Assembly: GCA_944470555.2 (NCBI GenBank)
Contig: OX104127.1
Coordinates: forward strand, 91,722,708-91,786,707
Length of the DNA stretch: 64,000 nt
Direction: 5' to 3'
From: Heterobilharzia americana
Lineage: Eukaryota > Platyhelminthes > Trematoda > Strigeidida > Schistosomatidae
The notes beneath the pieces were generated by a model. That model was not told the DNA's origin, searched no databases, and saw only the letters and a list, made by a program, of their open reading frames with translations. Every line of letters starts with the position of its first letter. Position 1 is the first letter of the stretch. This document shows positions 1 to 10,354 of the stretch, in pieces. The translations under genes and the position numbers were made by a program.

Positions 1-2030
1 GATGAAGTTGAGGTAGAGAGCTGATTGCCATTCTATGCTCTGTTCTATGATGATGCGTAGAGCGGCGTTGCAATTTGGTCTGCACATGATTTGTACTTCC
101 AGAAGCCTGCCTGTTCCCGTCGTAGTTTTGAACCCAGTGCATCCTTTAGCCTCTCCAGGATGATGCGGCCTAATATTTTGCTTGCACTGGGTGGACAGGA
201 GAGTGATTCCGTGCCAGTTCTTGCAAACACTGAGGTCTCCCTTCTTCGGCAGTTTGACAAGGTAACCATTCTTCCAATCAATTGGCAGGTATCTTCTCTT
301 CCTTCCACACCTCCTGCAATAGTGGTGAGGTGTGAGCATGTCTGCTGTTGTCTCTGAGTCTGTTCTCAGTGCTTCTGGTGGGATTCCATCTGGTCCTGCT
401 GCTTTCCCGCATTTCAGTAGCTTTATGGCTTTCAGGACTTCCATTTCTGTCGGAGGATTTATGTTCACTTGTAGTTCAGCGGCTGTACGTGGTATTTCTG
501 GACGAAGTGCAGGGGGTGGTGGTGATGGTGGTCGATTCAAGAGCTTTTTGAAGTGGTCAGCCCATTGTTTCCTTTGTTTCTCTTCTTTCGTAATTAAATT
601 TCCGTCGTCATCTTTTATTGGTTTCATCTGTGTTGATCTCTTCCCTGGTAGATAGTAACCTGGTTATTTGGTACAATGTCGTTAGGTCTCTCCTACCAGC
701 AGCCTGTTCTGCTTCACTTGCCAGTGTTTCGTAGAAGTGTCTTTTGTCTTTCCTCGCACTCTTCTTTACTTCTTTGTTAAGTGTTTTATAGATTGTGTTA
801 AGTTCCTCTTGTCGTTGAGCATCCATGCACTGGTTTATCTTCTGTTTTACCATCCTCCTCTCCCTGCTCTATCAGCTTCCAGGTATCCGTCGAGATCCAT
901 TACTTATCCTCTTTCTTCTTCCTTCCTAATACTGTTGTGCAGGTTTCTTTCCACATCTCTTTCAAAGACTTCCAGTGTTCTTCCACACAGGTTTCTTCAG
1001 GGATGTTGTTCGATGTCTCCCATTTTGTCTTGATGGCTGCCTTGAAGATCTCCTTTGTAGTTTCATCCTTCAGTTTCCGAGTGTTGTACTTGAATTGAGG
1101 TCTATCACCAGCTTCCTTGAAGGCTTTTAACTTGATTTGGAAGGAGGGTTTCTTGCACTAGATAGTGGTCTGAACCTACATCTGCTCCTCTTCTTGACCT
1201 TGTGTTCAGTAGACTGCGTCTCCATTTTCTTGAGATTGAGATAAAGTCGATTTGATTTTTAGTGTGTCCATCTGGTGAAATCCATGTCGCTTTGTGGATA
1301 TCCTTGTGCTTGAACACACTGCCTCCAATCACCAAATCGCTGAATGCACAGAATTCTGCAAACAATTCTCCATTCTCCTTCATCACCTCACCAAGTGCCT
1401 CTCGACCCATGGTTAGTTCTCTTCCTGTGTTGTCCACTCCCAGTTTGGCATTCATGTCGCCCATTACAATTTTGATATCGTCAACTGACGTCTTGTCCAG
1501 TGTTGATTGAAGTTGTCTGTAGAATTCCTCCTTTTCTCTTGCTTTGCATTATTTCTAGGTGCATGGTGTAGCATTGTATGATTGTGACCTTCCTCCCTTT
1601 TGAGTTGAATCTTGCTGCCATGATCCTGGAGGAGACTGGTTCCCACTGCATGAGAGCCGTCGATGCTGTTGGGGACATCATGATAGCCACTCCATAACTC
1701 AGTGTGCTTTGCTCGTGGTTGTCGTCTGGGTGACAGTATCAGAGTAGATTATTGATTCTCCAGTTGACAGTTTGGAGACTCCACTCCCATTCCATCTGCT
1801 TTCGCAAATTCCAAGCACTTCAATGTGCTACCTTCTCATCTCTTTTGCAATGTGTGCTGCCTTGCTGGGTTCAAACATGGTGCGGACATTCCATGTCCCC
1901 ACGTTTACTTTCGCTTTCATCGAGGGAGAGAAGACACATCGGCCCGGTCAATTGGCTTCCCGAGGGCTTTCACCAACTGGCGTCATTTTGTCTCCCCGAT
2001 TCCAGCGAGGAATAATTTTGTTTTTATTTT
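1..2030 (-). mobile_element. RTE-clade non-LTR retrotransposon, 5' two thirds, broken
   Basis: The reverse strand reads an apurinic-type endonuclease followed by a linker and the start of a reverse transcriptase. The endonuclease opens near 1920 with GTWNVRTMFEPSK, has GDMNAKLG near 1455 and NQIDFISISR and GSDHYLV near 1260-1160. These are the usual catalytic blocks of RTE elements (SR2/SR3/Perere-3 type in schistosomes). The 608-853 segment is the lysine-rich linker with KKSARKDKRHFYE. The 45-308 segment carries RIILERLKDALG and EQAGF, the approach to the RT fingers. The reading frame is interrupted several times, so this copy is dead. The left window edge cuts the element at the NFIDF motif, so the rest of the RT lies outside. 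Plus-strand ORFs here are shadows. Confidence 0.88.
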
Positions 2031-2400
2031 TTAAATTTTGTTTGTGCTTTGAAGTTTCTGTAGCGTTTGGATTGGTTTTAGGGGATAGGGTTGCTAGCCC
2101 AGTGGCCAACCTTCCCTCTTTACCCGGGCTTAGGACTGGCTAGTAATTAGTGAACTGGTTAACCAGGCGAGGTTAACCACAGACTTAGGCGGCTCATTAT
2201 TGAGACATACTTTGATGGATATTAGTTGGTGGGAGGCAGTTGGCAAGAAGCCGTGGGCCTAGGTTTTGTCTATGTTGGTACTCGGTAGCAAAGCGTATCT
2301 TCAGCCACGATGGAGCTAATGTCTCCTGTGGGATTTTCGAACTCACGTCACGAAACCTAGGTCCAGGGCTTCTTGCCGATTCTCTTCAACTAACTAACTA
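2031..2400 (-). repeat. Probable 5' leader of the RTE copy plus a repeat with inverted arms
   Basis: No coding potential is seen. The T/A-rich part just upstream of the endonuclease start is probably the RTE 5' untranslated region. At 2243-2267 and 2355-2380 two arms of about 25 bases are near-perfect inverted copies (ggcaagaagcc...cctaggttt and its complement). Between them is text like 14010-14130 and 27225-27345 (tactcg.tagcaa.gcgta.cttca, then aatgtc.cctgtg), so it belongs to a dispersed repeat family. Confidence 0.45.
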
Positions 2401-2872
2401 GAGTTTTTCTTAAGCTGTTTCTCAGAGTTGTACTAAACGTCTAGTTTAATTGTATCACCTGTGTATGCAAACGATTTTCGATTATACTGACTTAGGGATG
2501 AAAATGTGAATCTCCGCTCTTCCCACAAGTGAATCCCAAGTTTATGTTTGAATTTGTTTTATTCAAGAGAACAGTGAACCATTTGCTGCGCTGATAATTA
2601 GTTTTTTCAATAGTCTATTACCAATCAATGAAATCAGTAGGAAACAATTTGTTAATATGCCATTCTTTAACCCCTTACCAAACAGTCGATAGTTATAAAA
2701 TTTACCTTTATACACATGCACACATATGTAGTGAAGTTCATCTAGGTGGGAAAAAGGAATTAGGAATAAGTGAAAAATTCAAAATTTCACAATGCATATC
2801 AATTTTTTAAAGTGTACAAAGGATGGTACAGTTCAGACCTTATCAATATCAGACGTATATCAGGTAATGCAT

Positions 2873-2919
<47 letters not shown>

Positions 2920-3940
2920 AGCTGGATACAATTATCCCACATAATTATTGATCACTGGAACAGAAATCAATAAAAATTTGTTATTGGCTCTCTTTAGACC
3001 ATCTTTCTTTCTGTCCGATTTGAAGAGGATAAAATGTGTGATATAATCAAGTTGTGCTGTGAAAATGATACATATATATATATTACAGAACTTGAACTTT
3101 TTTACAACCGAGTAACAGTAGGACAAAGAACAATGAAACAGATTGAAGGATAAATTTTGTTTCGTAGCTACAGTTACAAAGGTGTAATATACGTAGTCTT
3201 GGCGAGAGTTGGAATCTATGACTATCATAGTTGCTTTGAAAGTTTGAATGGCACCAGCCCTAGTTGAGTCACAACAACTTATTCCAAAGTAGTGCTTTCG
3301 ACCCCGGAGGAAAGTAGGAATAGTTATCGCTCAGTAGTGTAACTCAGCGATCATACACTATGTAGCGCACCACACTTATCAAATCCTATGAAAGTGATAA
3401 ATAAAGTTCAAAGCATACTGATTTCTTTCAGTCTTATGGTTACTGCTATGTTACTGTACCAACTAAGCTATGGAATGACACAGTGATTGTCTAGGTTCAC
3501 TTCTCCTAAAAATTGTGATGTATGGGTGACAGATGTGAGTCTATTCTTACTTGTTATCTGACAACATCTTTTTGGCTTGACGCGCATAAACATTGATCTA
3601 TGTAGGAAAAGTATACGGTGATTAGTAGTTAGGCTGATAAAGATACCTTCAACTGTACAGAAGGAATCCTTGAAGTTCATGTGCAGCTTAGATCCACATG
3701 GTATTCATGACGTTGATCACTGCACCAGAAGTCTATTCTATGGTCTGTCTGTCACCAATACTATAATGAAATAAAGTAGTGACTAAAAAGTATTGCGAAC
3801 AAGACACTGTTAACAGTCAACTGTAGGTAAAACATCGGCAGATCAATGCACTTCGAATACAACAGCCAATGATTACGAACTAGTAGCAAACTTCAGGTGT
3901 TTTCTCAAACTTAAGAACATTTATTTCCTTTTGTTGATAA
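2401..3940. other. Non-coding stretch with a (TA)n microsatellite
   Basis: There is no coding signal or recognised repeat apart from an uninterrupted (TA)n tract at about 2875-2917 and a short TA run near 3070. The small ORFs are random-looking and not used. Confidence 0.6.
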
Positions 3941-3995
3941 GTAGTGGATTCTTGGATGGGCGTTTCATCCTATTTGGGACTCGTCAGAGGTATGC
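3941..3995 (-). ncRNA. Sm-alpha-type hammerhead ribozyme motif
   Basis: On the minus strand the order is CUGACGA, GUCCCAAAUAGGAU, GAAA, CGCCCAUC, then a degenerate GGAUUCC-like tail. This is the schistosome Sm-alpha hammerhead: CUGANGA core, short helix II with an AAAU-type loop, GAAA core, tiny helix III and a NUH cleavage triplet (AUC here). Core bases are intact. Helix I is poorly paired (ACCU against CAAG), so activity is doubtful. It points away from the neighbouring plus-strand copy at 4055-4290. Confidence 0.75.
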
Positions 3996-4054
3996 CTTTC
4001 CTGGATAGCAACGGACAATTACAAGCATCTAAACACTAACTGATACTTGTTGCC

Positions 4055-4290
4055 CAAGTGGTGGGTCTTGTGACTCACTGGCCTAGTGGAGAACGCTCCA
4101 GCGTTTGAATCGACTGATAATGGCTTCGAATCCCAGGGGGGAAAAATAACTGGCTGGAGTGCTAGTACACGCAGCTGAAGAGTCCCAAATAGGGTGGAAA
4201 GAGCGCCCTGGATTCCACAGCTAGTCGTCAAGATGAATGTGACGTCATGAACATCCGGCAATATCAAGGCGTCCGGACAGGTGCCCATCT
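4055..4290 (+). repeat. tRNA-derived Sm-alpha SINE-like element with hammerhead remnant
   Basis: A pol III A box matches perfectly (TGGCCTAGTGG, 4079-4089), and a near-perfect B box (GCTTCGAATCC) lies at 4123-4133. A hammerhead region follows at about 4160-4222: CUGAAGA at 4175-4181, GUCCCAAAUAGGG, then GGAA in place of GAAA, and CCUGGAUUCCAC. The A-to-G change in the second core strand should abolish cleavage. The layout (internal pol III promoter, then ribozyme) is that of the schistosome Sm-alpha repeats. Confidence 0.75.
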
Positions 4291-4831
4291 ACCAACAGAG
4301 GTAGAACATTGTGGCGTGTATCAAAACGAGAAATCATAGATATCGAAGAACATTTATTCCTCTCAAGACTGTTTTATTTGGCCTGATTTTCGATAATCAG
4401 TTGAGTGATGAATATGTGAATTTTACACAAATTAACTGTCAGGTCAGCGGGTGAACTTTTGTTAGTAGTAGTTAGCGGTAATTGAATGTTTTGAAAAAGT
4501 TAATTATAATTCAACAAAATGGAATCATAATGTTTTTAAAAGAAACCCATGCTTATCCTCAGGTTACCAGGGTGTTGTATATTATTCACCATGATTTCAT
4601 TGTCACATATCACTAACGTGCATACGTTAAATTTCATTGGTCCGTTTAAGTTTATGTCATAATTAACCTTCCAAGGACAAACTCAGTTTAAAATGTTGAA
4701 TATTTCCAGTTTGACCTAGGCAGAGAAACCCTTGGATTGTGCCGACTGATTTAACACCCTAGTAAAAATGACGAAATCATCGCATTCGTGAAACACTAGC
4801 TAAACAAGCCAATCATTTACGTCAGACACTT
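4291..4831. other. Non-coding stretch, nothing recognised
   Basis: AT-rich sequence without convincing ORF, repeat or splice-site-bounded exon. Confidence 0.6.
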
Positions 4832-4985
4832 GAGGATTATTATTATTTTTTCCTTGAGTTCCTAGGGGAACATAGCGCTTCAGTAGCACGCCCCATTGCA
4901 CTCTCTTCTCTGCAGTCTTTTGAACCTGGCGCCACGACTCCCCACAAGCTTTCATTTCTTCTCATACGGTCGGTCATTGGGAGCA
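4832..4985 (-). mobile_element. RTE 3'-end fragment
   Basis: About 150 bases match the last codons and tail of the RTE copies at 20337 and 39571. Reading the minus strand, it encodes the C-terminal end before the LCSTRNAED-like motif and stops at a (TAA)n-type tail, seen here as attattatt at the low-coordinate end. This is a severe 5' truncation, typical of abortive target-primed reverse transcription. Confidence 0.75.
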
Positions 4986-5096
4986 TATAGTTTACGAAAG
5001 GGTGAAAACGTGATGGAAATAATAAATAACCAAAGAATTATTCAGTGTGAATGAGACAAGTTAATTAGTATAAACTGAAATCTCTTTAATCTGGTG

Positions 5097-5440
5097 GGTT
5101 AGTGGGGATTTATTGATTTCTGGTTGATATTCATCATGAACTGACATTGGGTTTGATAAGCAGTGAAAGTCTGAGAGCACTCGACAACTGTTTCGTTCCA
5201 GCAGGGGACTCCGTAGTAGTTCGCACCTATGGCTTAGCTAGCGGTCCAGGCCAGGACCTTCAGGTTCTGCAGTCAAGACGTTATAAGTGAGGGACTGGGT
5301 CGGAACCCTGTGGTTTATATTTACAACTTCAGTCCACGATGCCTGGCGTGGTCATGGGTGCGCAGTACTGAGGAATCCCATACTTGGACGTAACAGCTGT
5401 CCAGCTCTTCCATGATGAATACCAACTCGAAAATGCCTTG
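5097..5440. repeat. SINE-B head-to-head pair with two hammerhead modules
   Basis: The left half reads on the minus strand and the right half on the plus strand. Left, minus strand (5177-5227): CUACGGAGUCC...GGAACGAAACAGUUGUC, core degraded. Right, plus strand (5360-5407): CUGAGGA, AUCCCAUACUUGGAC, GUAA instead of GAAA, CAGCUGUCCAG. Both halves end outward in the shared tail (patgatgaatacca-like; a ...catgatgaata.caa motif). The two tails therefore face away from each other, the same arrangement as at 25805, 35310, 48005, 49485 and 50635. Confidence 0.65.
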
Positions 5441-5559
5441 TTAAAAGCTGCAGTTATTGAGAAGATCAAATGAAGTTAAACTCGAAGTTATTAAATAAAT
5501 GTAAGAAAAAAATGACAATGAAGATTTAAGGGTACACAGATTAAACTAACAAAAGGGGA

Positions 5560-5990
5560 AATTGAAAATACAAAACTTAAAGCCAAAATTAGTTAAGCTC
5601 AAGTAGAGACAAAGATTGTGCATACATGTTTTGCATACAAAGGTCAGGCTTCAGTTCATGGATAGCCAAGGCCTCTGCTATTTTTAAAAACTTAAGACGG
5701 AGGAAATGTGAGATATTTGGACAAATTTGATAGACAACCCCAAAATTATTGTTTGGGTCGAGTGAATGGTTGGAATCGACTAAATGTCCAAGGATAGAAC
5801 TTCTGATGCGTTTCCTTTCACCCTTATAAAGCCAGCCTGGGATATATTCTCGTAAACGTGTTGACACATAATTATCAGCAACTACACCATTAACTAGTAT
5901 TAGGATCGGAGAAACTAGATTCCCAAAGATGTTTTAAATGATACCACGCTGCAAATGGAATATTTCTTGAACCCTCGATGCAATGAATAT
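5560..5990 (-). mobile_element. GIY-YIG endonuclease fragment of a retroelement
   Basis: The minus strand reads YVSTRLREYIPGWLYKG, then GHLVDSNHSLD, FGVVYQ, RLKFLKIAEALAIHELKP and LSLLEL. This pattern is the GIY-YIG nuclease C-terminal half found in retroelement polyproteins of trematodes: an R..R..EH-like motif, a conserved HL.DS.H block and an EA..I...KP block. The N-terminal GIY/YIG strands are not visible, and the usual EH is EY here. It differs from the PLE endonuclease at 33620-34110, so it probably belongs to a second retroelement family. Confidence 0.6.
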
Positions 5991-6682
5991 CTTTTCTCCG
6001 AATTCTTATTTAGCCTTCAGTTCGTCGCTAGGATATATGAACTCTGCACTGTACTACCTTCATTCTTGAAAAGCCACATACTAATTACTCGCCATATTGT
6101 GAAAGGTTGATTTAACAAAAAGTAACCATCTTAGAACATACAAATCCATTGATATGCGCATCTTTCGATACCAATGTGATTTCAGACTTCTGCAATAAAT
6201 TGGTGTTAGTGGGATAACCAATTTAGCCTATGAAATTTTCGTACTGGCATTTTAGTTCTGGATTTTTTATTGTTGATTCATAGGACTAAACTGAACAGAT
6301 GCTGTTGATATATGAGTTCTCTTCACGGATGGTATACTGGAAATCAGTAGAGTGCATGTCTCATGTTCTAATGGACTTAATGCTAAGATATAACTGCATT
6401 TTAGTGCTACTGTTTCCAATCGATCTCCGGCCTAGCACCCATCTTCTGAAACGCTAGAGCCTTATCTACTGAGTTACGTTGTTAAAATTTGTTCCACGGG
6501 GATCCAGTATGGTTCTCATTTCTTCTACAGTGGATTCGTTGGACCGAATTGCTAAAATAAACACATCAACTTAGATTTGGTGACTTGGAAAATTTAAACT
6601 GAAACTGAATTAATGGCATTCTTGTTACGCTACTCTTCGAATCATACTAGAAATTGAGGACCATTCAAGTACCAGACTTTTT
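5991..6682. other. Non-coding stretch, nothing recognised
   Basis: No exon-like ORF or recognised repeat. Confidence 0.55.
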
Positions 6683-6902
6683 TATTTGGTTTATAATACA
6701 AAGTGATACAGTATTATTTGCACGATGACGGTGTTTCGAGCATAAACTGTTATTCATATAATATCAGTGTAATCATAACTCTTTTGGATGTCTCATTTTT
6801 ATAGTCCAGTTAGCTCATAAAATTTGATTTTATTGATAGTAAACTTTTCAGTATCTCTGGTATAATCATATTGAACTTAAGAACAGTGGTTTTGTCCCAC
6901 TT
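6683..6902 (-). mobile_element. Penelope-like element, 3' terminal repeat part (left of nested insertion)
   Basis: This matches the PLE copy at 33480-33790: the tttatttggtttataa terminus, a degenerate hammerhead-like segment (GCUCGAAACACC on the minus strand, CUGAUAU for the first core strand), and the segment tattgatagtaaa.ttttc.gtatctctggtata. The match stops at gtggttttgtcccac, where RTE sequence begins. It resumes at about 7753 with gtgtggttgtatg, so both sides are one element. Confidence 0.8.
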
Positions 6903-7752
6903 ATCATCATAGAACAGAGCATAGAGTGACAGTCAATTGTATCTGTACCTCAACTTCATCGACTTTGGAAGATGCCCAAAAAAACAACAAGCATCGATTG
7001 CCATCAACCGGAGGAATCTAAAGAAAGTTGTCTCTTTCAACTACCTGGGCAAGGGAGCATCTGTCCAACTGCAGGCAATGACGGAGGCACAGATTAGGAC
7101 GTCAAAGCAGCAAGGATTAGAAAGACAGCAAGATACATCTTCACTCACCTGAAACAATCAATGTGGACATCTAATGCACTGCACTCAGCATAAAGCGTGA
7201 AAAAGATCCGGATTCTCAACACCAATGTCAGTGAAGTCAGTGCTTCCATGTGATGAGAGAGAGACTTGGCACGTCGCGAATAGCATTTCAAACAAACTAC
7301 ACACACACACACCTACAGCTACCGCTTATGCTCACTCAATACCGACACTGAGGATCAGATAGATGACCAGAATAATGAGAATGAGCAACAAGAAGGTCAC
7401 TCTGTTCTGCCAACGAACGAACCAACGAAGAACCCACCACCTAACAAATATGCAGATGAAAGTGGAGATGGATTGGGCATACACTGAGAAGACCGTTTGC
7501 GGACATCACGCATCAAATTGGGCTAGGCCAGGCAGTCGAGTGGAATCAAAATGGGAAACGACTAGTTGGGCATCTGAGGCGATGACGACATGGAGGAGAT
7601 CATGTGAGGAAGAAATGAAAGCTTGTGGGCAGTTGTGGAGCCTGGTTGAAAAGACTGCAGAGAAGAGAGTGAAATGGTGACGTGCTACTGAATCCCTATG
7701 TTCCACTCGGAATGCGGAGGACAAATAGCAACATAATAATAATAATAATTGT
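6903..7752 (+). mobile_element. RTE copy with internal deletion, nested in a PLE
   Basis: It starts at atcatcatagaacagagcatag, which is the inverse of window positions 30-55 of the first RTE. It reads LYLNFIDF (start of the RT palm) and then jumps directly to the post-RT segment NRRNLKKVVSFNYLG, so the catalytic RT core is missing. The C-terminal domain follows (KVEMDWAYTEKT, TWRRSCEEEMKACGQLW, EKRVKW). It ends with LCSTRNAED and a (TAA)n tail near 7734-7752. A CA-repeat at about 7300-7312 is shared with the copy at 20337. Frameshifts break the frame. Confidence 0.85.
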
Positions 7753-9700
7753 GTGGTTGTATGTTAATTCACACATTACAATAGACGAGTTCCCTTCTAC
7801 ATTATCGCTCCTATTAGGGTCTGTCATTCCACAGTTAGCTAAATTCATATGTTCCGCTATCGCAACTGATCCCAATCAACCGGGCTACTTTCACATATGT
7901 ACTTGACCTCTCAGTCATCACATGGAATTTGATAGATCACATTGTTTTGCTTAATTTGTTCTATTGGATCCTGAAGGCAACTGACAAAGCTCATTTCTGA
8001 GGAACCTACATAAAATTTCAGATGTACCTTCCTTATAGGTAACATGATGGAGGCCGGCAACTCCTTTCTACTTGTGATGTCGTTATTATTCGTACTCGTG
8101 TTATTGTTGTCTTTTGGTTTTTGTGTGTTCATACGAATTTCTTAATGAACGGTAGGGGATATTTATTAGTGAGTAAAGTTTTTTCCATGTGTTTCAATCC
8201 CTTATGTAAGTCTTCCCACTAACTTGTGAGATTTTTAACTCTTTTATTTAGGCATTTGACTAAATCCACTTAGACTGAAATTGCATGAGATGACTTAAAG
8301 TATAGATATCTTTTGGAATGTATTGGTTTCTTGTTGACGGTAGTATCTAAACCACTGTCTCTCCTTCGTTTTATCCTACAATCCAAAATAGGTAATTGTC
8401 CTTATTCATTCTCTACCTCGTAAGTGAAATGAACTGCGCTTACAACTGAGTTTATATGTGTGGGGAAACTGCCGATATGTTCAGATTTCAACACAGTGAA
8501 TGTATCATCCACAAACCGCCACCATATCTTAGGCGCAGGATTAAACGTTTGTAACGCCGTAAATAAATCTGCTAAGATTGGGGATATTCGTGATCCCACT
8601 GCTAGTTTATCTGTTTGTTATATATTTTTTGCTGAAAGTTGAAGACTGTATACCTAACATGATTTCGCCAACCGATATCTTATTCCTATGAGTACGTTCT
8701 GAGTCAGTATTCAGTTGATTTCTAACTGCCTCCAGTGCCATATTGATTGATATTTCAGTTACATTGAAGCTAACCATTTTTTCATCCTTTTCTACATGTA
8801 GGTCACTAAGCCTTAGCTTTAACTCGTAAGAGTTTACTAGTCTGGAATTCAAATGGTTACTAATAGGACATAATATCGAAACTAAGTGCTTTACTAGTGC
8901 ATATGTTAAGGTGTTTCTGAAGTCAGCTAAGGGTTTGATGGAATAGCCTAGTTTATGAGCCTTAATACAGTCATAAATTCCGCTAGGATTATTTGTTTTA
9001 GGCATTAAAGCAAACCATTTTGATTCACCTAGAGAAGGCCTTGTTCAGCGTACCTGATCGTCTGTAGATTTCTTAATTTTATTTATAACCGTAGCTACAA
9101 GTTTCTTGATCTCTTTATGTGATCCTGTTTAGATATGTCTGTCAATTTTGTTGAAGTAATCCAATTCGAACATAACTACGGCTGAATTGCCTTTATCAGA
9201 CTTGACAACCACTATATTATCGTTATTCCGTAGATTGTTCAGAGCTGAATTTTCAAGGTTTGTCAAGTTTGATTGTATCTTATTTTGTCTTTTTAGTGTT
9301 AACGTACACTGTGCTTTAACCTGTTTAGCAACTGCTGCATTCACCGAGCTTAGCGCTACTTGTATGGATGTATGACATCTTGGGATTTTAGGTGACTTAT
9401 TGTCATGTTGAAGCCAAGTCTTTTTTGAGTACTTTCGTCCCAGTTACTCTTAAGATTCTCGAGCAGAGATGAACTACCCACTTTGTTTTATCGATGTTTT
9501 ATGATGTTTCTTCTGCAATTTGATCATCTTCCGAGGGATACTTTTCTTGTTAAACCTTTTGATTTGACCGCTTCGGGATTTCTCGAAAGCGGCTGGTCTA
9601 GCTTTATCTATTGTTTGCATAAGAAACTCATAGTCTCTGCTGTTTACTATTTTCATAAGTTTACATTTCAGTTCCATTTTATCCTGGATAGAACTTAACT
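7753..9700 (-). mobile_element. Penelope-like element body: EN and RT remnants
   Basis: The minus strand, from high to low coordinates, shows these parts. An N-terminal region at 9677-9129 has NIVVVKSDKGNSAVVM, the PLE 'KADKG' motif. The RT middle is at 9005-8607. The RT catalytic region at 8599-8402 has GSRISPILADLF and WWRFVDDTFTVLKSE, with FVDD where YVDD is usual. The EN linker at 8132-7911 has IRKVHLKFYVG and NNVIYQIPCDD, the start of GIY-YIG. A corrupted EN tail follows down to 7753. Stops and frameshifts separate these blocks, so it is a dead copy. Its 3' end continues at 6683-6902 across the RTE insertion. Confidence 0.85.
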
Positions 9701-10320
9701 TCCTGATAAAGATAGAAATGTCATCAAGTAGATAATACTATATCAATTTGTGTTGTAAATCAAATTTAAAAAAAATCAATTATGGAACTATTATTTACCA
9801 TTGTGCCTACTTTTTAGACCTACATTAACCGTTCAATTACATTCATCTTGGTGGCTGAATGATAACATAATTGTGAAAAAATCCAGTAGTCGGCAACTCG
9901 ATATATAAGAGGTACTGGATAAACATTGAAGTCGATGATGTCACAACTTTCCAGTGGTCTTGATTTTTAATGTTTTATCTCTAGTAAGAATCAACATTCT
10001 TACTGGAAATGATTTTACAGATATGACAGAAAAGTTACCATCGAATCTGCACATCATTTGTTAATTTCACTATTATAATAGTAGGGTGGGTGGTTTTTGT
10101 TTCTACTCACACTAGATACTCTATGTTAAGGATAGTTGTGGTGGATATCTTAGGGGTAGTGTAAATCATTATTAGTTTCACTGTCAATCTTCTATATGCA
10201 TTTAGAAGTTTCCTTCTCACAAGTCTGCCAATCATTATAGTTTTTTTTATCTATCAATTTACGCACTACTTTTTTTGGAATGCAGCTCTAAAGTAGTCTC
10301 TTTCTAAAAAGCAAACCAGC

Positions 10321-10354
<34 letters not shown>

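Noticed and set aside
91..655. Several plus-strand ORFs of 67-107 codons at the left end
   Set aside because: They are antisense shadows of the minus-strand RTE reverse transcriptase and linker.
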